A stretch of 64,000 bases of DNA from JANMDU01 sp031418715 (GCA_031418715.1 JANOJL010000064.1:140532-204531), one strand, 5' to 3'. Counted from the first letter of the stretch, positions 53,282-61,321 are shown. Made by a program: numbers and translations. Notes: generated by a model from the sequence alone, not told the origin.

Positions 53282-54514
53282 ATGAGTTTGATGGACCGCA
53301 TTCGCGCTGAAATTCCCGTTTTGATTGAGACGCTGCGCACTTTTCCGTGGGGCAACACGGCGACTGTGCTGCGCGAGCGTTTCCGCGAAGATCGCTTGGG
53401 GTTAACCGCTTCTAGCCTCACTTTCACCACGGTGATCGCGCTCGTGCCTTTGGTGACGCTGATTTTGGCGATTTTTACCGCATTCCCCGTGTTTTCCACC
53501 ATGCAAAACACGCTGCAAACTTGGCTGGTGCAAAGCTTGGTGCCAGACAACATTGCGCGCAGCGTGCAGGGCTATCTGACGCAGTTTGCCTCCAAGGCTT
53601 CGCGTCTGGGTGTGGTGGGTTTGGTGGCGTTTGTCGTCACAGCATTGGCGCTGATCTTCACGATGGATCGCACGTTGAACAACATCTGGCGTGTGCGCCA
53701 ACTGCGCCCGTTTGCGCAGCGCCTCTTGATTTACTGGGCTGCGCTCACGCTCGGCCCCGTGCTGCTGGCCGCTAGCCTGACTTTCACTTCCTATGCGATC
53801 TCCAGCTCGCGCGGGCTGGTGGGCGTGATACCGGGTGGCTTGAAATTCTTGCTCGATGTGATCGAATTCATCTTGCTCTCCACCGGCATGGCCGCGCTAT
53901 ATCACTACGTTCCTAACACGCGGGTGAAATGGTCGCATGCGTGGGTGGGCGGCATTTTTGTGGCGATAGGTTTTGAAGTGGCCAAAGCGCTGCTGTCTTG
54001 GTATTTGCGCAGCGTGCCCACTTATGCAGCGGTGTATGGCGCGTTTGCTACCGTGCCAATTTTGCTGCTTTGGTTTTACATCGCTTGGGTGATCGTCCTG
54101 TTTGGCGCGGTGATCGCGGCTTATTTGCCCAGCTTGCTCTCAGGCGTGGCGCGGCGCGGCGGCACACCCGGTTGGAATTTCCAACTCGCCTTTGAAACGA
54201 TTCAGCAGCTTGCCGATGCGCGCAACTCAGATGCCAAAGGCCTCACCCGCCTGCAACTTGCCTCGCGCCTGCGCATTGACGACCTGCAGCTGGTTCGCCC
54301 TCTGCAAGCGCTGCAAGAATTGGATTGGATCGGCAGCTTGGATAGCGATGAAGACAGCACGCAGCGCCTCGTGCTCCTCGTTGATCCTGACACCACTGCG
54401 CTTTTGCCATTGGCTCATAAGCTGCTGCTCAAACCTTCTGACGGTGTTGATTTTTGGAACAAAAATGGCCTTTCCCCGTTACAGAATATGCGTGGTGTGC
54501 TGTTGAACTCGTAG
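53282..54514 (+). CDS. YihY/virulence factor BrkB (RbN-like) family membrane protein, C-terminus ended by a repeat element
   Basis: 410 residues. Residues about 30-290 form the YihY fold with six membrane helices (LTASSLTFTTVIALVPLVTL, RTLNNIWRVRQLRPFAQRLL, YHYVPNTRVKWSHAWVGGIF, YAAVYGAFATVPILLLWFYI). A cytoplasmic winged-helix-like tail follows. The last residues (NGLSPLQNMRGVLLNS) and the TAG stop fall in a dispersed palindromic element, in a frame different from the internal insertions. Members were once called RNase BN; the true role is not established. Confidence 0.9.
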   Translation: MSLMDRIRAEIPVLIETLRTFPWGNTATVLRERFREDRLGLTASSLTFTTVIALVPLVTLILAIFTAFPVFSTMQNTLQTWLVQSLVPDNIARSVQGYLTQFASKASRLGVVGLVAFVVTALALIFTMDRTLNNIWRVRQLRPFAQRLLIYWAALTLGPVLLAASLTFTSYAISSSRGLVGVIPGGLKFLLDVIEFILLSTGMAALYHYVPNTRVKWSHAWVGGIFVAIGFEVAKALLSWYLRSVPTYAAVYGAFATVPILLLWFYIAWVIVLFGAVIAAYLPSLLSGVARRGGTPGWNFQLAFETIQQLADARNSDAKGLTRLQLASRLRIDDLQLVRPLQALQELDWIGSLDSDEDSTQRLVLLVDPDTTALLPLAHKLLLKPSDGVDFWNKNGLSPLQNMRGVLLNS

Positions 54515-54515
54515 C
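54461..54515 (+). repeat. DPE copy 23, forming the 3' end of the YihY-type gene
   Basis: Blocks: AAAAATGGCCTTTCCCCGTT, ACAGAATATGCGTGGTGTGC and TGTTGAACTCGTAGC. It supplies the stop codon TAG (54512-54514). Confidence 0.88.
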
Positions 54516-54650
54516 GATCAAACGCTCTTTGCAATTGACCAAACACAAGGCAAGAGCTGGATTAAGCCAATTCCCGACCAAAGAGTCACGGTAATGACTA
54601 GGCAGTAGAATGCATTCTGCTATTTTGCAAACTTGACTACCGTAGCCATT

Positions 54651-54968
54651 ATGAAAAGCCAACGTCGTTCCTTCATCATTTATGCAGCCAGCACCGGCGC
54701 TGCAGCCACCTTAGGCACCCAAGCCGCCTTCGCGCAAACGCCAGAGCTCGTTAAAGACACCGATGCCAATGCAATCGCTCTCGGCTACAAAACAGACGGT
54801 AGCAAGACGGACACCAAAAAATATCCCAAATACGCCAAAGAGCAAAACTGCGCGAACTGCGCTTTGTGGGTCGGTGATGCCAAAGCCGCCAATGGTAAAT
54901 GCGCGTTGTTTGCAGGCAAGGCCGTCGCTGCCAAGGCCTGGTGCAGTGCTTGGGCGAAGAAGGCCTAA
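54651..54968 (+). CDS. High-potential iron-sulfur protein (HiPIP) with Tat signal
   Basis: 105 residues from ATG 54651. A twin-arginine signal (SQRRSFIIYAASTGAAATLG) ends after AFA. The mature protein has the four cluster Cys in NCANCALW, GKCALFAG and WCSAWAKKA, the HiPIP spacing. HiPIPs are periplasmic 4Fe-4S electron carriers folded in the cytoplasm, which fits Tat export. No oxidoreductase is adjacent. The next gene starts 23 bp downstream. Confidence 0.93.
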   Translation: MKSQRRSFIIYAASTGAAATLGTQAAFAQTPELVKDTDANAIALGYKTDGSKTDTKKYPKYAKEQNCANCALWVGDAKAANGKCALFAGKAVAAKAWCSAWAKKA

Positions 54969-54991
54969 AACATTGCCTTTGTTAGAAGCAC

Positions 54992-55288
54992 ATGGCTGAT
55001 TTGATACCTACCAGCCAAGATAAGCCCGCACGAGCGGGCTTATCTCTTTCTGCTGCCGACATTTCCCGCATCATCGAGATGGCCTGGGAAGATCGCACGC
55101 CCTTTGAGGCGATTGAAGTGCAGTTTGGTTTGAACGAATCCGCAGTAGTGCGCCTGATGCGCAGCGAGATGAAAGCCAGCTCCTTCAAAATGTGGCGCAA
55201 ACGCATGAACGCTCGCACGACAAAGCATGTGGCTTTGCGCGATGCATCCGTGACCCGGCACCGCGCAGCGCACACACGGCAAGCTTGA
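54992..55288 (+). CDS. TIGR03643 family small protein
   Basis: 98 residues. The core IIEMAWEDRTPFEAIEVQFG and LMRSEMKASSFKMWRKRMNA are the TIGR03643 signature, a helix-turn-helix-like unit. Family proteins usually begin near LSAADISRII. The 15 residues ahead of that here are encoded by a perfect inverted repeat (55019-55044) that looks like a terminator, so the real start or the expression of this gene is uncertain. Function unknown. Confidence 0.82.
   Translation: MADLIPTSQDKPARAGLSLSAADISRIIEMAWEDRTPFEAIEVQFGLNESAVVRLMRSEMKASSFKMWRKRMNARTTKHVALRDASVTRHRAAHTRQA
55019..55044 (+). terminator. Perfect hairpin inside the 5' end of the TIGR03643-family gene
   Basis: GATAAGCCCGC and GCGGGCTTATC form an 11-bp perfect stem with a 4-base loop (ACGA), followed by TCTTTCT. 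It lies 50 bp after the HiPIP stop and could terminate that transcript or attenuate the downstream gene. Confidence 0.65.
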
Positions 55289-55352
55289 TTTAAAAGAAGA
55301 AATGGCCTGTAGCCGTTATAAAAATTGCGCAGGGTGCTATTAAATTCATAGC
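55289..55352 (+). repeat. DPE copy 24, directly after the TIGR03643-family gene
   Basis: Blocks: TTTAAAAGAAGAAATGGCCT, GTAGCCGTTATAAAAATTGC and GCAGGGTGCTATTAAATTCA TAGC. It is followed after 8 bases by the 199-bp inverted-repeat element. Confidence 0.92.
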
Positions 55353-55360
55353 TATTATGG

Positions 55361-55559
55361 TTTGATCTGCGCTGAGCAGCTGCCCGGCTGACCCGTCGCG
55401 GCAGGCCCTTCGGGCGAGCACGTGCAGTACTCGCGCTCAGGGCACGTCAAAACAACTCGCTTCGCTCAAACACGTTTTGACTCTGCGGCCCTGATCGCCC
55501 CGTGCTTCCGGCCTGCCGCTCAATTGGGTCAGCCGGGCAGCTGCTCAGCGCAGATCAAA
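55361..55559. repeat. 199-bp hairpin element with perfect 34-bp terminal inverted repeats
   Basis: Left arm 55361-55394 starts TTTGATCTGCGCTGAGCAGC and ends CTGACCC. Right arm 55526-55559 is its exact reverse complement. Inside are nested inverted pairs: GCGGCAGGCC (55399-55408) with GGCCTGCCGC (55510-55519), and GTCAAAAC with GTTTTGAC around CAACTCGCTTCGCTCAAAC. The whole unit can fold into one long hairpin. It lies between convergent genes, and its right arm contains the stop codon (55555-55557) of the DUF3429 gene. No transposase frame is inside; it looks like a non-autonomous (MITE-like) element or a structured bidirectional terminator. Confidence 0.85.
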
Positions 55560-55998
55560 TCGCACCCGCACCAATCAAGCAACTGAGGCCAGACACAGCA
55601 GTCAGCTTTAGCCGCATCGGCAACCAAGCACTCCAGCCCGCAGTCACGTAGCTTCTGTGATCCACCAGATAGCAAACGATGAGCAAAGCTGCTAGCAATG
55701 GCAGCCCTGCATAGGCGGGCATGATGAGCGCGATCCACGCGATGAGGCTGGGTGAGATACCCCAGATGTAGTGGAAGGTCTGCTCATGATGCGGGCGCTG
55801 CGCGGCGATGCCCCAATGGATGCCGCCTAAGAAGGTGGCGATCAGGGCAGCGTAGGAGGTGAGGGCGATGGCAAGCCATGGGCGCAGATCGGCTTGCACG
55901 ATCCAGAGCAGGGCTGCGAGCAGCACGAAAGGGATCAAGCCTGCATAGCCCAAGCGTGTGGCGAGCGGGCTGGGCGCGGAGGAGGTGAGGTAGGGCAT
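55555..55998 (-). CDS. DUF3429 family membrane protein
   Basis: 147 residues with five hydrophobic helices. LGYAGLIPFVLLAALLWIVQ, YAALIATFLGGIHWGIAAQR and a late YLVDHRSYVTAGWSAWLPMR are DUF3429 signatures. Function unknown. The stop codon lies within the right arm of the 199-bp inverted-repeat element, and the start codon abuts DPE copy 25, so the gene is bracketed by two different repeats. Confidence 0.86.
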   Translation of the reverse strand: MPYLTSSAPSPLATRLGYAGLIPFVLLAALLWIVQADLRPWLAIALTSYAALIATFLGGIHWGIAAQRPHHEQTFHYIWGISPSLIAWIALIMPAYAGLPLLAALLIVCYLVDHRSYVTAGWSAWLPMRLKLTAVSGLSCLIGAGAI

Positions 55999-56062
55999 TT
56001 TTATAAGGAAACCGAGGGTTCGCCGTTATGAAATGTGCGTGGCGTGCTATTTAAATCATAGC
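55998..56062 (+). repeat. DPE copy 25, between the DUF3429 start and the photolyase-like gene end
   Basis: Blocks: TTTTTATAAGGAAACCGAGG, GTTCGCCGTTATGAAATGTG and CGTGGCGTGCTATTTAAATC. It touches the ATG of the DUF3429 gene and supplies the last codons and TGA stop of the photolyase-like gene. Confidence 0.92.
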
Positions 56063-57432
56063 AGAAAAGTTTGCTCTGGCAGAGCAAGGAGCTTGGAGAA
56101 ATCTCGCTGATCGCGCTGCACAGTTTCGTAAAATTTACTGAAAGAATTGCAGAGTTTGCTTGGATTGGCAAAGAGCTGGGGAGCGGCTCTGAGCTGCGCC
56201 AGGCGCGGCAGAATCTCTCGGTAGCCTTGAAACAGAGTGGCTTGCGTGAAGACGCGATCACGGCTTGGCCACTGCGGCAGATGAGCCAGCTGCGCGATAT
56301 CTCCCAGCCAGATGCAATCGCAAACTTCTTGCATACGCGTGAGCACAAAGCGCCAGCGGCGCTCGCTCCAAGGCAGTTCTTGATGAGCGGCTGTGTGAAT
56401 GATGCCGATGCGCAAAGCGCGAGTTGGCGCGCTGGTTTGCGATACCGATGGTTCAACAGGCGCTGGCGCTAATGCCCAAGGATGGATCAGCTCAATATTT
56501 CTATGTGGCGCTTCCTGTAGCTTACTCGCTATTATTTTAGTAGCATACTCTCTTTGATTTATAACGGATAACTGCTCATTTTCTTTGAAAAAACGCTCCC
56601 AATCATGAGTGAGTCGATGCGGCTCTTGCACCGCCGCATGCATGCCCGGCTCTGCGCCTACATCCGCGCTTTCGCGGGCGAGGGTGTCGAGCTGCTCGTA
56701 GCTCATGTCTACTGCCGTCTTGTTGCAGCGCCAAGCTTTCCAAGCGCGTTCGGGTGCGTATTTCGCCACGTTGGCGGCGTTGAAAAGATAGGGTTTGGAA
56801 GAAAACGTGGCTGCCACCCATTGCCAGCTGAGATGGTTGCTAGGCAGATCGCCATCGAGCAAATGAGCGTAGAGCCAATCAGCGCCTGCGCGCCAATGCA
56901 CTTTGCGCAGATGCACGCAATAGCTGGCCAACCACATGCGGGAATGGTTGTGCAGGTAGCCTGTGGCATAGAGCTGGCGCACGGCTGCATCGATCACTGG
57001 AACGCCTGTAGCGCCACCCCGAATGTCTTGGGGCAACTCATGCGCATACTTGCCGCGCCACAGGTTAGCGGGGCGCATGTCTTGCAAAATAGCATCGGGC
57101 TTAGGCGCGCGGCTCCAGACATGGTGGAAGAATTCTCGCCAACCGAATTCAAAGATGAGTTTGTCTTCGTAGCTCAAACGGTGCTTCATGGCAACTTGCT
57201 GCGCCACTTGCGGCAGACTCACTATGCCGTGTGTCAGGTAAGGCGACAAACCCGTGACTTCACCATCCAGCGCATTGCGCGTGCGGGCGTATTGGCTCGG
57301 TGAAATGGCTTGAATGCGCTGCTGGGCAGCCTCAAAGCTGGGTGGAAATTCTTGTAGCGCGGCTGGGATGCCAAAGCTGCTGATGTCAATCACGCTGCCA
57401 GCGGCAGGCGTACTCGTCATGGCGTTTGTCAT
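56056..57432 (-). CDS. Photolyase/cryptochrome-family protein: FAD-binding domain first, alpha/beta-like domain last, with in-frame repeat insertion
   Basis: 458 residues. Residues about 30-250 are the helical FAD-binding domain (TGLSPYLTHGIVSLPQV, FGWREFFHHVW, GVPVIDAAVRQLYATGYLHN, GDLPSNHLSWQWVAATFSSK). The N-terminal alpha/beta domain of ordinary photolyases is missing from its usual place. An alpha/beta-looking domain follows instead at about 330-458 (RALRIGIIHTAAHQELPWSE). Residues 283-302 (ENEQLSVINQREYATKIIAS) come from a dispersed palindromic element in the linker. The final Leu-Leu-stop lies in another copy. DNA repair or light sensing is inferred. Start at 57432 or 57420. Confidence 0.82.
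   Translation of the reverse strand: MTNAMTSTPAAGSVIDISSFGIPAALQEFPPSFEAAQQRIQAISPSQYARTRNALDGEVTGLSPYLTHGIVSLPQVAQQVAMKHRLSYEDKLIFEFGWREFFHHVWSRAPKPDAILQDMRPANLWRGKYAHELPQDIRGGATGVPVIDAAVRQLYATGYLHNHSRMWLASYCVHLRKVHWRAGADWLYAHLLDGDLPSNHLSWQWVAATFSSKPYLFNAANVAKYAPERAWKAWRCNKTAVDMSYEQLDTLARESADVGAEPGMHAAVQEPHRLTHDWERFFKENEQLSVINQREYATKIIASKLQEAPHRNIELIHPWALAPAPVEPSVSQTSAPTRALRIGIIHTAAHQELPWSERRWRFVLTRMQEVCDCIWLGDIAQLAHLPQWPSRDRVFTQATLFQGYREILPRLAQLRAAPQLFANPSKLCNSFSKFYETVQRDQRDFSKLLALPEQTFLL
56528..56584 (-). repeat. DPE copy 26, in frame in the photolyase-like gene (sense)
   Basis: Minus-strand blocks AATGAGCAGTTATCCGTTAT, AAATCAAAGAGAGTATGCTA and CTAAAATAATAGC. Encoded SVINQREYATKIIAS is codon-aligned with PVIESAQNATKLIVD. 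Confidence 0.9.
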
Positions 57433-57438
57433 GCTGCT

Positions 57439-58446
57439 TCATCGCCGCACTTGCAGCGCACCGGGGTTGACAATGTTTGTTGGCTGGCCTTTGATGAAGT
57501 TCACTACGTTGTCAAACGCTGCGCTGAAGTAGAGTTCGTAACTGTCTTGCTCGACATAGCCGATATGCGGCGTGCAGATGCAGTTTTCTAAGCGCAAGAG
57601 CGCGTGGCCTTGCAAGATGGGCTCGCTTTCAAACACATCCACCGCCGCCATGCCTGGGCGGCCACGGTTGAGTGCGGCGATCAATGCGTCTTGGTCAATC
57701 AGCTCGGCGCGCGCGGTGTTCACCAACAGCGCCGTGGGCTTCATGAGCGATAAATCTTGCAGACGCACGCAGCCTGCGGTTTCTTCGTTCAAGCGCAGAT
57801 GCAGCGATAACACGTCGCTGGTGGCAAACAGTTCTTCGCTGCTGGTTGCTGTCGCAAAGCCCAAGCCTTGCGCGCGCGCCAGCGTGGTCTCGCGGCCCCA
57901 AACGATCACGTTCATGCCAAACGCTTTGGCATAGCCCGCCACGAGTTGGGCGATTTTTCCGAAACCCAGCAGGCCGAGTGTGCGGCCTTTGAGCGTGGTG
58001 CCAAGGTTGAAGTTGGGCGGCATGGAGGCAGTTTTCAAACCAGATTGTTGCCAAGCGCCATGCTTCAAGTTGCTGATGTAGTGCGGCAAGCGGCGTTGGG
58101 CGGCCATGATCAGAGCCCAAGCGAGTTCGGCTGGCGCGGTGGGCGAGCCCACGCCTTCTGCCACGGCAACGCCTCGCTCGGAGCAGGCCGCCACATCAAT
58201 ATGGCTGCCCACGCGCCCGGTTTGTGAGATCATTTTCAGACGCGGCAATTTTTCAATCACTTGGCGCGTGAGGTGCGAGCGCTCGCGGATGAGCACGATC
58301 ACATCGGCATCTTTCAGCCTCACAGAAAGCTGGCCAATGCCTTTGACGGTGTTGGTGTAAACCTTGGCTTGGTATTCCTCCAGCCGGGCGGCGCAGGGCA
58401 GTTTACGTACGGCGTCTTGGTAGTCATCGAGAATCACAATATTCAT
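57439..58446 (-). CDS. D-2-hydroxyacid dehydrogenase family protein
   Basis: 335 residues. NAD-binding LGLLGFGKIAQLVAGYAKAF (about 155-175), the Arg segment VNTARAELIDQDAL and the His segment CTPHIGYVEQDSYELY are visible, as in phosphoglycerate-dehydrogenase-like enzymes. No ACT domain is present, so a serine-pathway SerA role is not supported. Substrate unknown. It ends 6 bases before the photolyase-like gene start. Confidence 0.9.
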   Translation of the reverse strand: MNIVILDDYQDAVRKLPCAARLEEYQAKVYTNTVKGIGQLSVRLKDADVIVLIRERSHLTRQVIEKLPRLKMISQTGRVGSHIDVAACSERGVAVAEGVGSPTAPAELAWALIMAAQRRLPHYISNLKHGAWQQSGLKTASMPPNFNLGTTLKGRTLGLLGFGKIAQLVAGYAKAFGMNVIVWGRETTLARAQGLGFATATSSEELFATSDVLSLHLRLNEETAGCVRLQDLSLMKPTALLVNTARAELIDQDALIAALNRGRPGMAAVDVFESEPILQGHALLRLENCICTPHIGYVEQDSYELYFSAAFDNVVNFIKGQPTNIVNPGALQVRR

Positions 58447-58524
58447 GGCTTGTTATTGTGCCTGCAAGTTATGCAGTTTCCCGATACGATGCATGTTTCA
58501 ACTCATTACTTTTGGAGCCAATCC

Positions 58525-59046
58525 GTGAGCATTTCCATGTCATCCGCCAGCAGCCCTTTGTTCAAAGCCATGTTGGGTAACCTCGATCATTTCTTGGTCA
58601 AAGCGGCGGCGCATGCTGAAGCGAAGAAATTCGATCCTGCCAATCTGCTGGCCTCACGCCTAGCGCCTGACATGCTCCCGCTCACGCGCCAGGTGTTGAT
58701 CGCCTGCGACGCCAGTAAGTTTGGCATCGCTCGTTTGGCGGGTGTGGAAGCGCCCAAGTTTGAAGATACCGAGACGACGATTGAGCAATTGCGCGAGCGC
58801 ATTGCCAAGACAATCGCCTTCATCGACAGCGTGCCAGCAGACAAACTCGATGGCACAGAAGACAAAGACATCACTTTTCCCTCCGGCCCAGCGGGCAATC
58901 GCACGATGAAAGGCGAGGCTTATCTGAAGCATTGGGTGATTCCCAATTTCTTTTTCCACACAACGACTGCTTACGCACTGCTGCGACACAACGGCGTAGA
59001 GCTGGGCAAGTCAGAATTTTTGCTGGGTGCACACACTGAGAAGTGA
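58525..59046 (+). CDS. DUF1993 family protein
   Basis: 173 residues from GTG 58525, seven bases after TTTGGAG; ATG 58537 is the alternative. The family pattern is PLFKAMLGNLDHFLVKAAAH, APDMLPLTRQVLIACDASKF and a late LKHWVIPNFFFHTTTAYALL. It is a four-helix DinB-like fold with unknown role. A dispersed palindromic element follows the stop. Confidence 0.87.
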   Translation: MSISMSSASSPLFKAMLGNLDHFLVKAAAHAEAKKFDPANLLASRLAPDMLPLTRQVLIACDASKFGIARLAGVEAPKFEDTETTIEQLRERIAKTIAFIDSVPADKLDGTEDKDITFPSGPAGNRTMKGEAYLKHWVIPNFFFHTTTAYALLRHNGVELGKSEFLLGAHTEK

Positions 59047-59060
59047 TCTTCTACCGAAGA

Positions 59061-59119
59061 ATTACTATCATTTCAATAGCAATCTGCGCACAATACATAA
59101 CGGCTAGAACCCTAAAACG
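59061..59119 (-). repeat. DPE copy 27, intergenic between convergent genes
   Basis: Plus-strand blocks ATTACTATCATTTCAATAGC, AATCTGCGCACAATACATAA and CGGCTAGAACCCTAAAACG. Between the DUF1993 and tdk stops. Confidence 0.92.
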
Positions 59120-59143
59120 TTTAAAAATCTAGCGCAGAAGTGC

Positions 59144-59728
59144 TTATCGAGGCACTTCATAAAAACAATCTGGGCACAGGGCTCGGTAGCGCGTGTTGCC
59201 GCCTATCAGCACCTGATCGCCTTCGTGCAAACGGTTGCCTTCGTCGTCAAAGCGGGCGTTCATGCTGGCTTTTTTACCGCAATCGCAGATCGTTTTCATT
59301 TCTTCCACATCATCACCCAGCACGAGCAGCGCGGCGGAGCCTTCGAAAGCCTTGCCTTGAAAGTCGCTGCGCAGGCCGTAGCACATCACGGGCGTACGGT
59401 TTTCATGCGCCCAGCGGTGCAGCTCCTCCACTTGCGCGAGGGTGAGAAATTGCGCTTCGTCGATCAGCACGCAAGCCAATTTGGAGATCCAAGCTTCCTG
59501 CTGTGCAGTGGCAATGCACTCGGCCATGGATTGCTGGGGATTGAAAGTGACCGCATCGCGCGCCAGACCTAAGCGCGAAGCAATCTTGCCGTGGCCATCG
59601 CGGTTGTCTAGCTCGGCCGTGAGCAACACAATGCGCATGCCGCGCTCTTCGTAGTTGAAGGCCGCTTGTAGCAGGGCGGTGGATTTGCCGGCGTTCATCG
59701 CGGCGTAGCGGAAATACAGTTTGGCCAT
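59144..59728 (-). CDS. tdk: Thymidine kinase
   Basis: 194 residues from ATG 59728 (MAKLYFRYAAMNAGKSTALL), giving the standard length. P-loop AAMNAGKST, Walker B CVLIDEAQFL, and zinc Cys in CDCGKKA and CPDCF. It phosphorylates thymidine for salvage. Divergent from the MFS gene with a 53-bp gap. Confidence 0.97.
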   Translation of the reverse strand: MAKLYFRYAAMNAGKSTALLQAAFNYEERGMRIVLLTAELDNRDGHGKIASRLGLARDAVTFNPQQSMAECIATAQQEAWISKLACVLIDEAQFLTLAQVEELHRWAHENRTPVMCYGLRSDFQGKAFEGSAALLVLGDDVEEMKTICDCGKKASMNARFDDEGNRLHEGDQVLIGGNTRYRALCPDCFYEVPR

Positions 59729-59781
59729 AGAAATAATTTTGACAAGGATAACGCACATAATCATCAAAACAGGAGACCGAT

Positions 59782-61086
59782 ATGGCCATCTTCAGTCAAG
59801 ACGCACTCAACCCCGGTGTGAAAAAGCGCGAGGTGTTTGGTTGGGCGATGTATGACTTTGCCAATTCCGGCTACACCACGGTGGTGATTACCGCCGTCTA
59901 TGCGGCTTACTTCGTCGGCGGCATTACGCAAAAGGCTGAATGGGCGACCTTTGCCTGGACGCTGGCTCTTTCGATCTCCTATGCGATCGTGATGCTCACC
60001 ATGCCCAGCATCGGTGCGATTGCTGATTTGCGGGCGGCGAAGAAACGTTTTTTGATGATCTTCACAGCAGGCTGCGTGATCAGCACAGCCGCGCTGGCCT
60101 TCACCGGGCCAGGCACGGTGGCGTTGGCATTCTTTCTGATCGTCGTCTCCAATATGTTTTACAGCTACGGCGAGTCGCTCACAGCTGCCTTTCTACCTGA
60201 GCTGGCCAAGCAAGAAGCGCTGGGCAAAGTGAGCGGCTGGGGCTGGAGCTTTGGCTACTTTGGCGGCATGCTGGCGCTTGGCATCAGCTTGGGCTACGTA
60301 CTTTGGGCGCAAGGAAAGGGCATCCCGGCTGAAAAATTCGTCCCCGTGACGATGATCATCACGGCGTTGATCTATGGCGCTTCGGCCTTGGTCACCTTTA
60401 AGCTGCTCAAAGAGCGGGCGCAGCCCAATCCCAAGGCATTGCAAGAAAGTGGTCTCAAAGCTTCTCTGCTGCAGCTCAAGACCACCTTTCAGCAAGCCCG
60501 CAAGTACAAAGATTTCATGTGGCTGATGCTGTGCGCGGTGTTTTACCAAGGCGGCGTGATGGTGGCGATTTCGATTGCGGCGATTTATGCGGAGCAGGTG
60601 ATTGGCTTCAAGCCGCAAGAGACCATGGTGCTGATCTTTGTGCTCAATCTGGCCGCCGCAGCCGGCGCATTTGCCTTCGGTTATTTCCAAGATCGCATTG
60701 GCCACAAGCTCGGTCTCGGTATCACGCTGGTTGGCTGGATCGCCACCTGCATCATTGCGGCGCTCACCACGAGCAAAGGCGGCTTTTGGTATGCCGCCGC
60801 GCTGGCAGGTTTTTGCATGGGATCGAGCCAATCTGCAGGTCGCGCGATGGTGGGCATGTTTGCTCCGAAAGCGCAGCTTGCGGAGTTTTACGGCCTCTGG
60901 GGCTTCGCCACAAGGCTGGCCAGCATCATCGGGCCTTTGACGTATGGCGCGATCACTTGGGCCACGGGCGGCAATCAGCGCATCGCGATTGCATCGACCA
61001 CGGTGCTCTTTGTTATCGGGCTGATCTTGCTACAGAAAGTGGACATGGCGCGCGGGCGCGCAGCTGGCGCACAGGGTAATACATAG
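59782..61086 (+). CDS. UMF1-type MFS transporter
   Basis: 434 residues with about 12 membrane helices. EVFGWAMYDFANSGYTTVVI and FLPELAKQEALGKVSGWGWS are characteristic of the UMF1 (YxiO/Atg22-like) group of MFS proteins. The start ATG 59782 follows AGGAG. The substrate is unknown; amino acids are a common guess for relatives. A repeat element begins at its stop. Confidence 0.9.
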   Translation: MAIFSQDALNPGVKKREVFGWAMYDFANSGYTTVVITAVYAAYFVGGITQKAEWATFAWTLALSISYAIVMLTMPSIGAIADLRAAKKRFLMIFTAGCVISTAALAFTGPGTVALAFFLIVVSNMFYSYGESLTAAFLPELAKQEALGKVSGWGWSFGYFGGMLALGISLGYVLWAQGKGIPAEKFVPVTMIITALIYGASALVTFKLLKERAQPNPKALQESGLKASLLQLKTTFQQARKYKDFMWLMLCAVFYQGGVMVAISIAAIYAEQVIGFKPQETMVLIFVLNLAAAAGAFAFGYFQDRIGHKLGLGITLVGWIATCIIAALTTSKGGFWYAAALAGFCMGSSQSAGRAMVGMFAPKAQLAEFYGLWGFATRLASIIGPLTYGAITWATGGNQRIAIASTTVLFVIGLILLQKVDMARGRAAGAQGNT

Positions 61087-61146
61087 TTGCTATTGAATAG
61101 ATAGCACTTCGCACACATTCCATAACAGGCAGAAGCCAAATTGGCC
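61085..61146 (-). repeat. DPE copy 28, at the end of the UMF1-type gene
   Basis: Plus-strand blocks GTTGCTATTGAATAGATAGC, ACTTCGCACACATTCCATAA and CAGGCAGAAGCCAAATTGGC. It separates the MFS gene from a decayed kinase fragment. Confidence 0.9.
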
Positions 61147-61149
61147 AGT

Positions 61150-61272
61150 ACCCGTGGCGGATCTCAAAGGCGATCCGCAGCGCGTGCTCATGGCGGCAGC
61201 GTACAGGTGCAAAGCGTGCTCGGGCAAGGCTCCGAATTCACGCTCGCACTGCCTTGGGTGCAAGCCACCTAA
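61150..61272 (+). pseudogene. Frameshifted 3' remnant of a sensor histidine kinase
   Basis: The frame ending at TAA 61272 reads HGGSVQVQSVLGQGSEFTLA then LPWVQAT, the typical C-terminal end of a histidine-kinase ATPase domain. Just upstream, in a different frame, the codons give ISKAIRSA, which matches the segment that normally precedes HGG. So a frameshift separates the two pieces. Everything upstream is lost and replaced by DPE copy 28. The intact kinase at 62043-63476 ends differently, so this is a fragment of another kinase. Confidence 0.75.
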
Positions 61273-61285
61273 GGCGCTACAAAAA

Positions 61286-61321
61286 GGCCGGGCATAAGCC
61301 AAGTGGCTTACACCCGGCAAA
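61286..61321 (-). terminator. Terminator of the thioesterase gene
   Basis: On the minus strand GCCGGGTGTAAGCCA and TGGCTTATGCCCGGC form a long near-perfect stem, followed by CTTTTTG. Confidence 0.85.
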
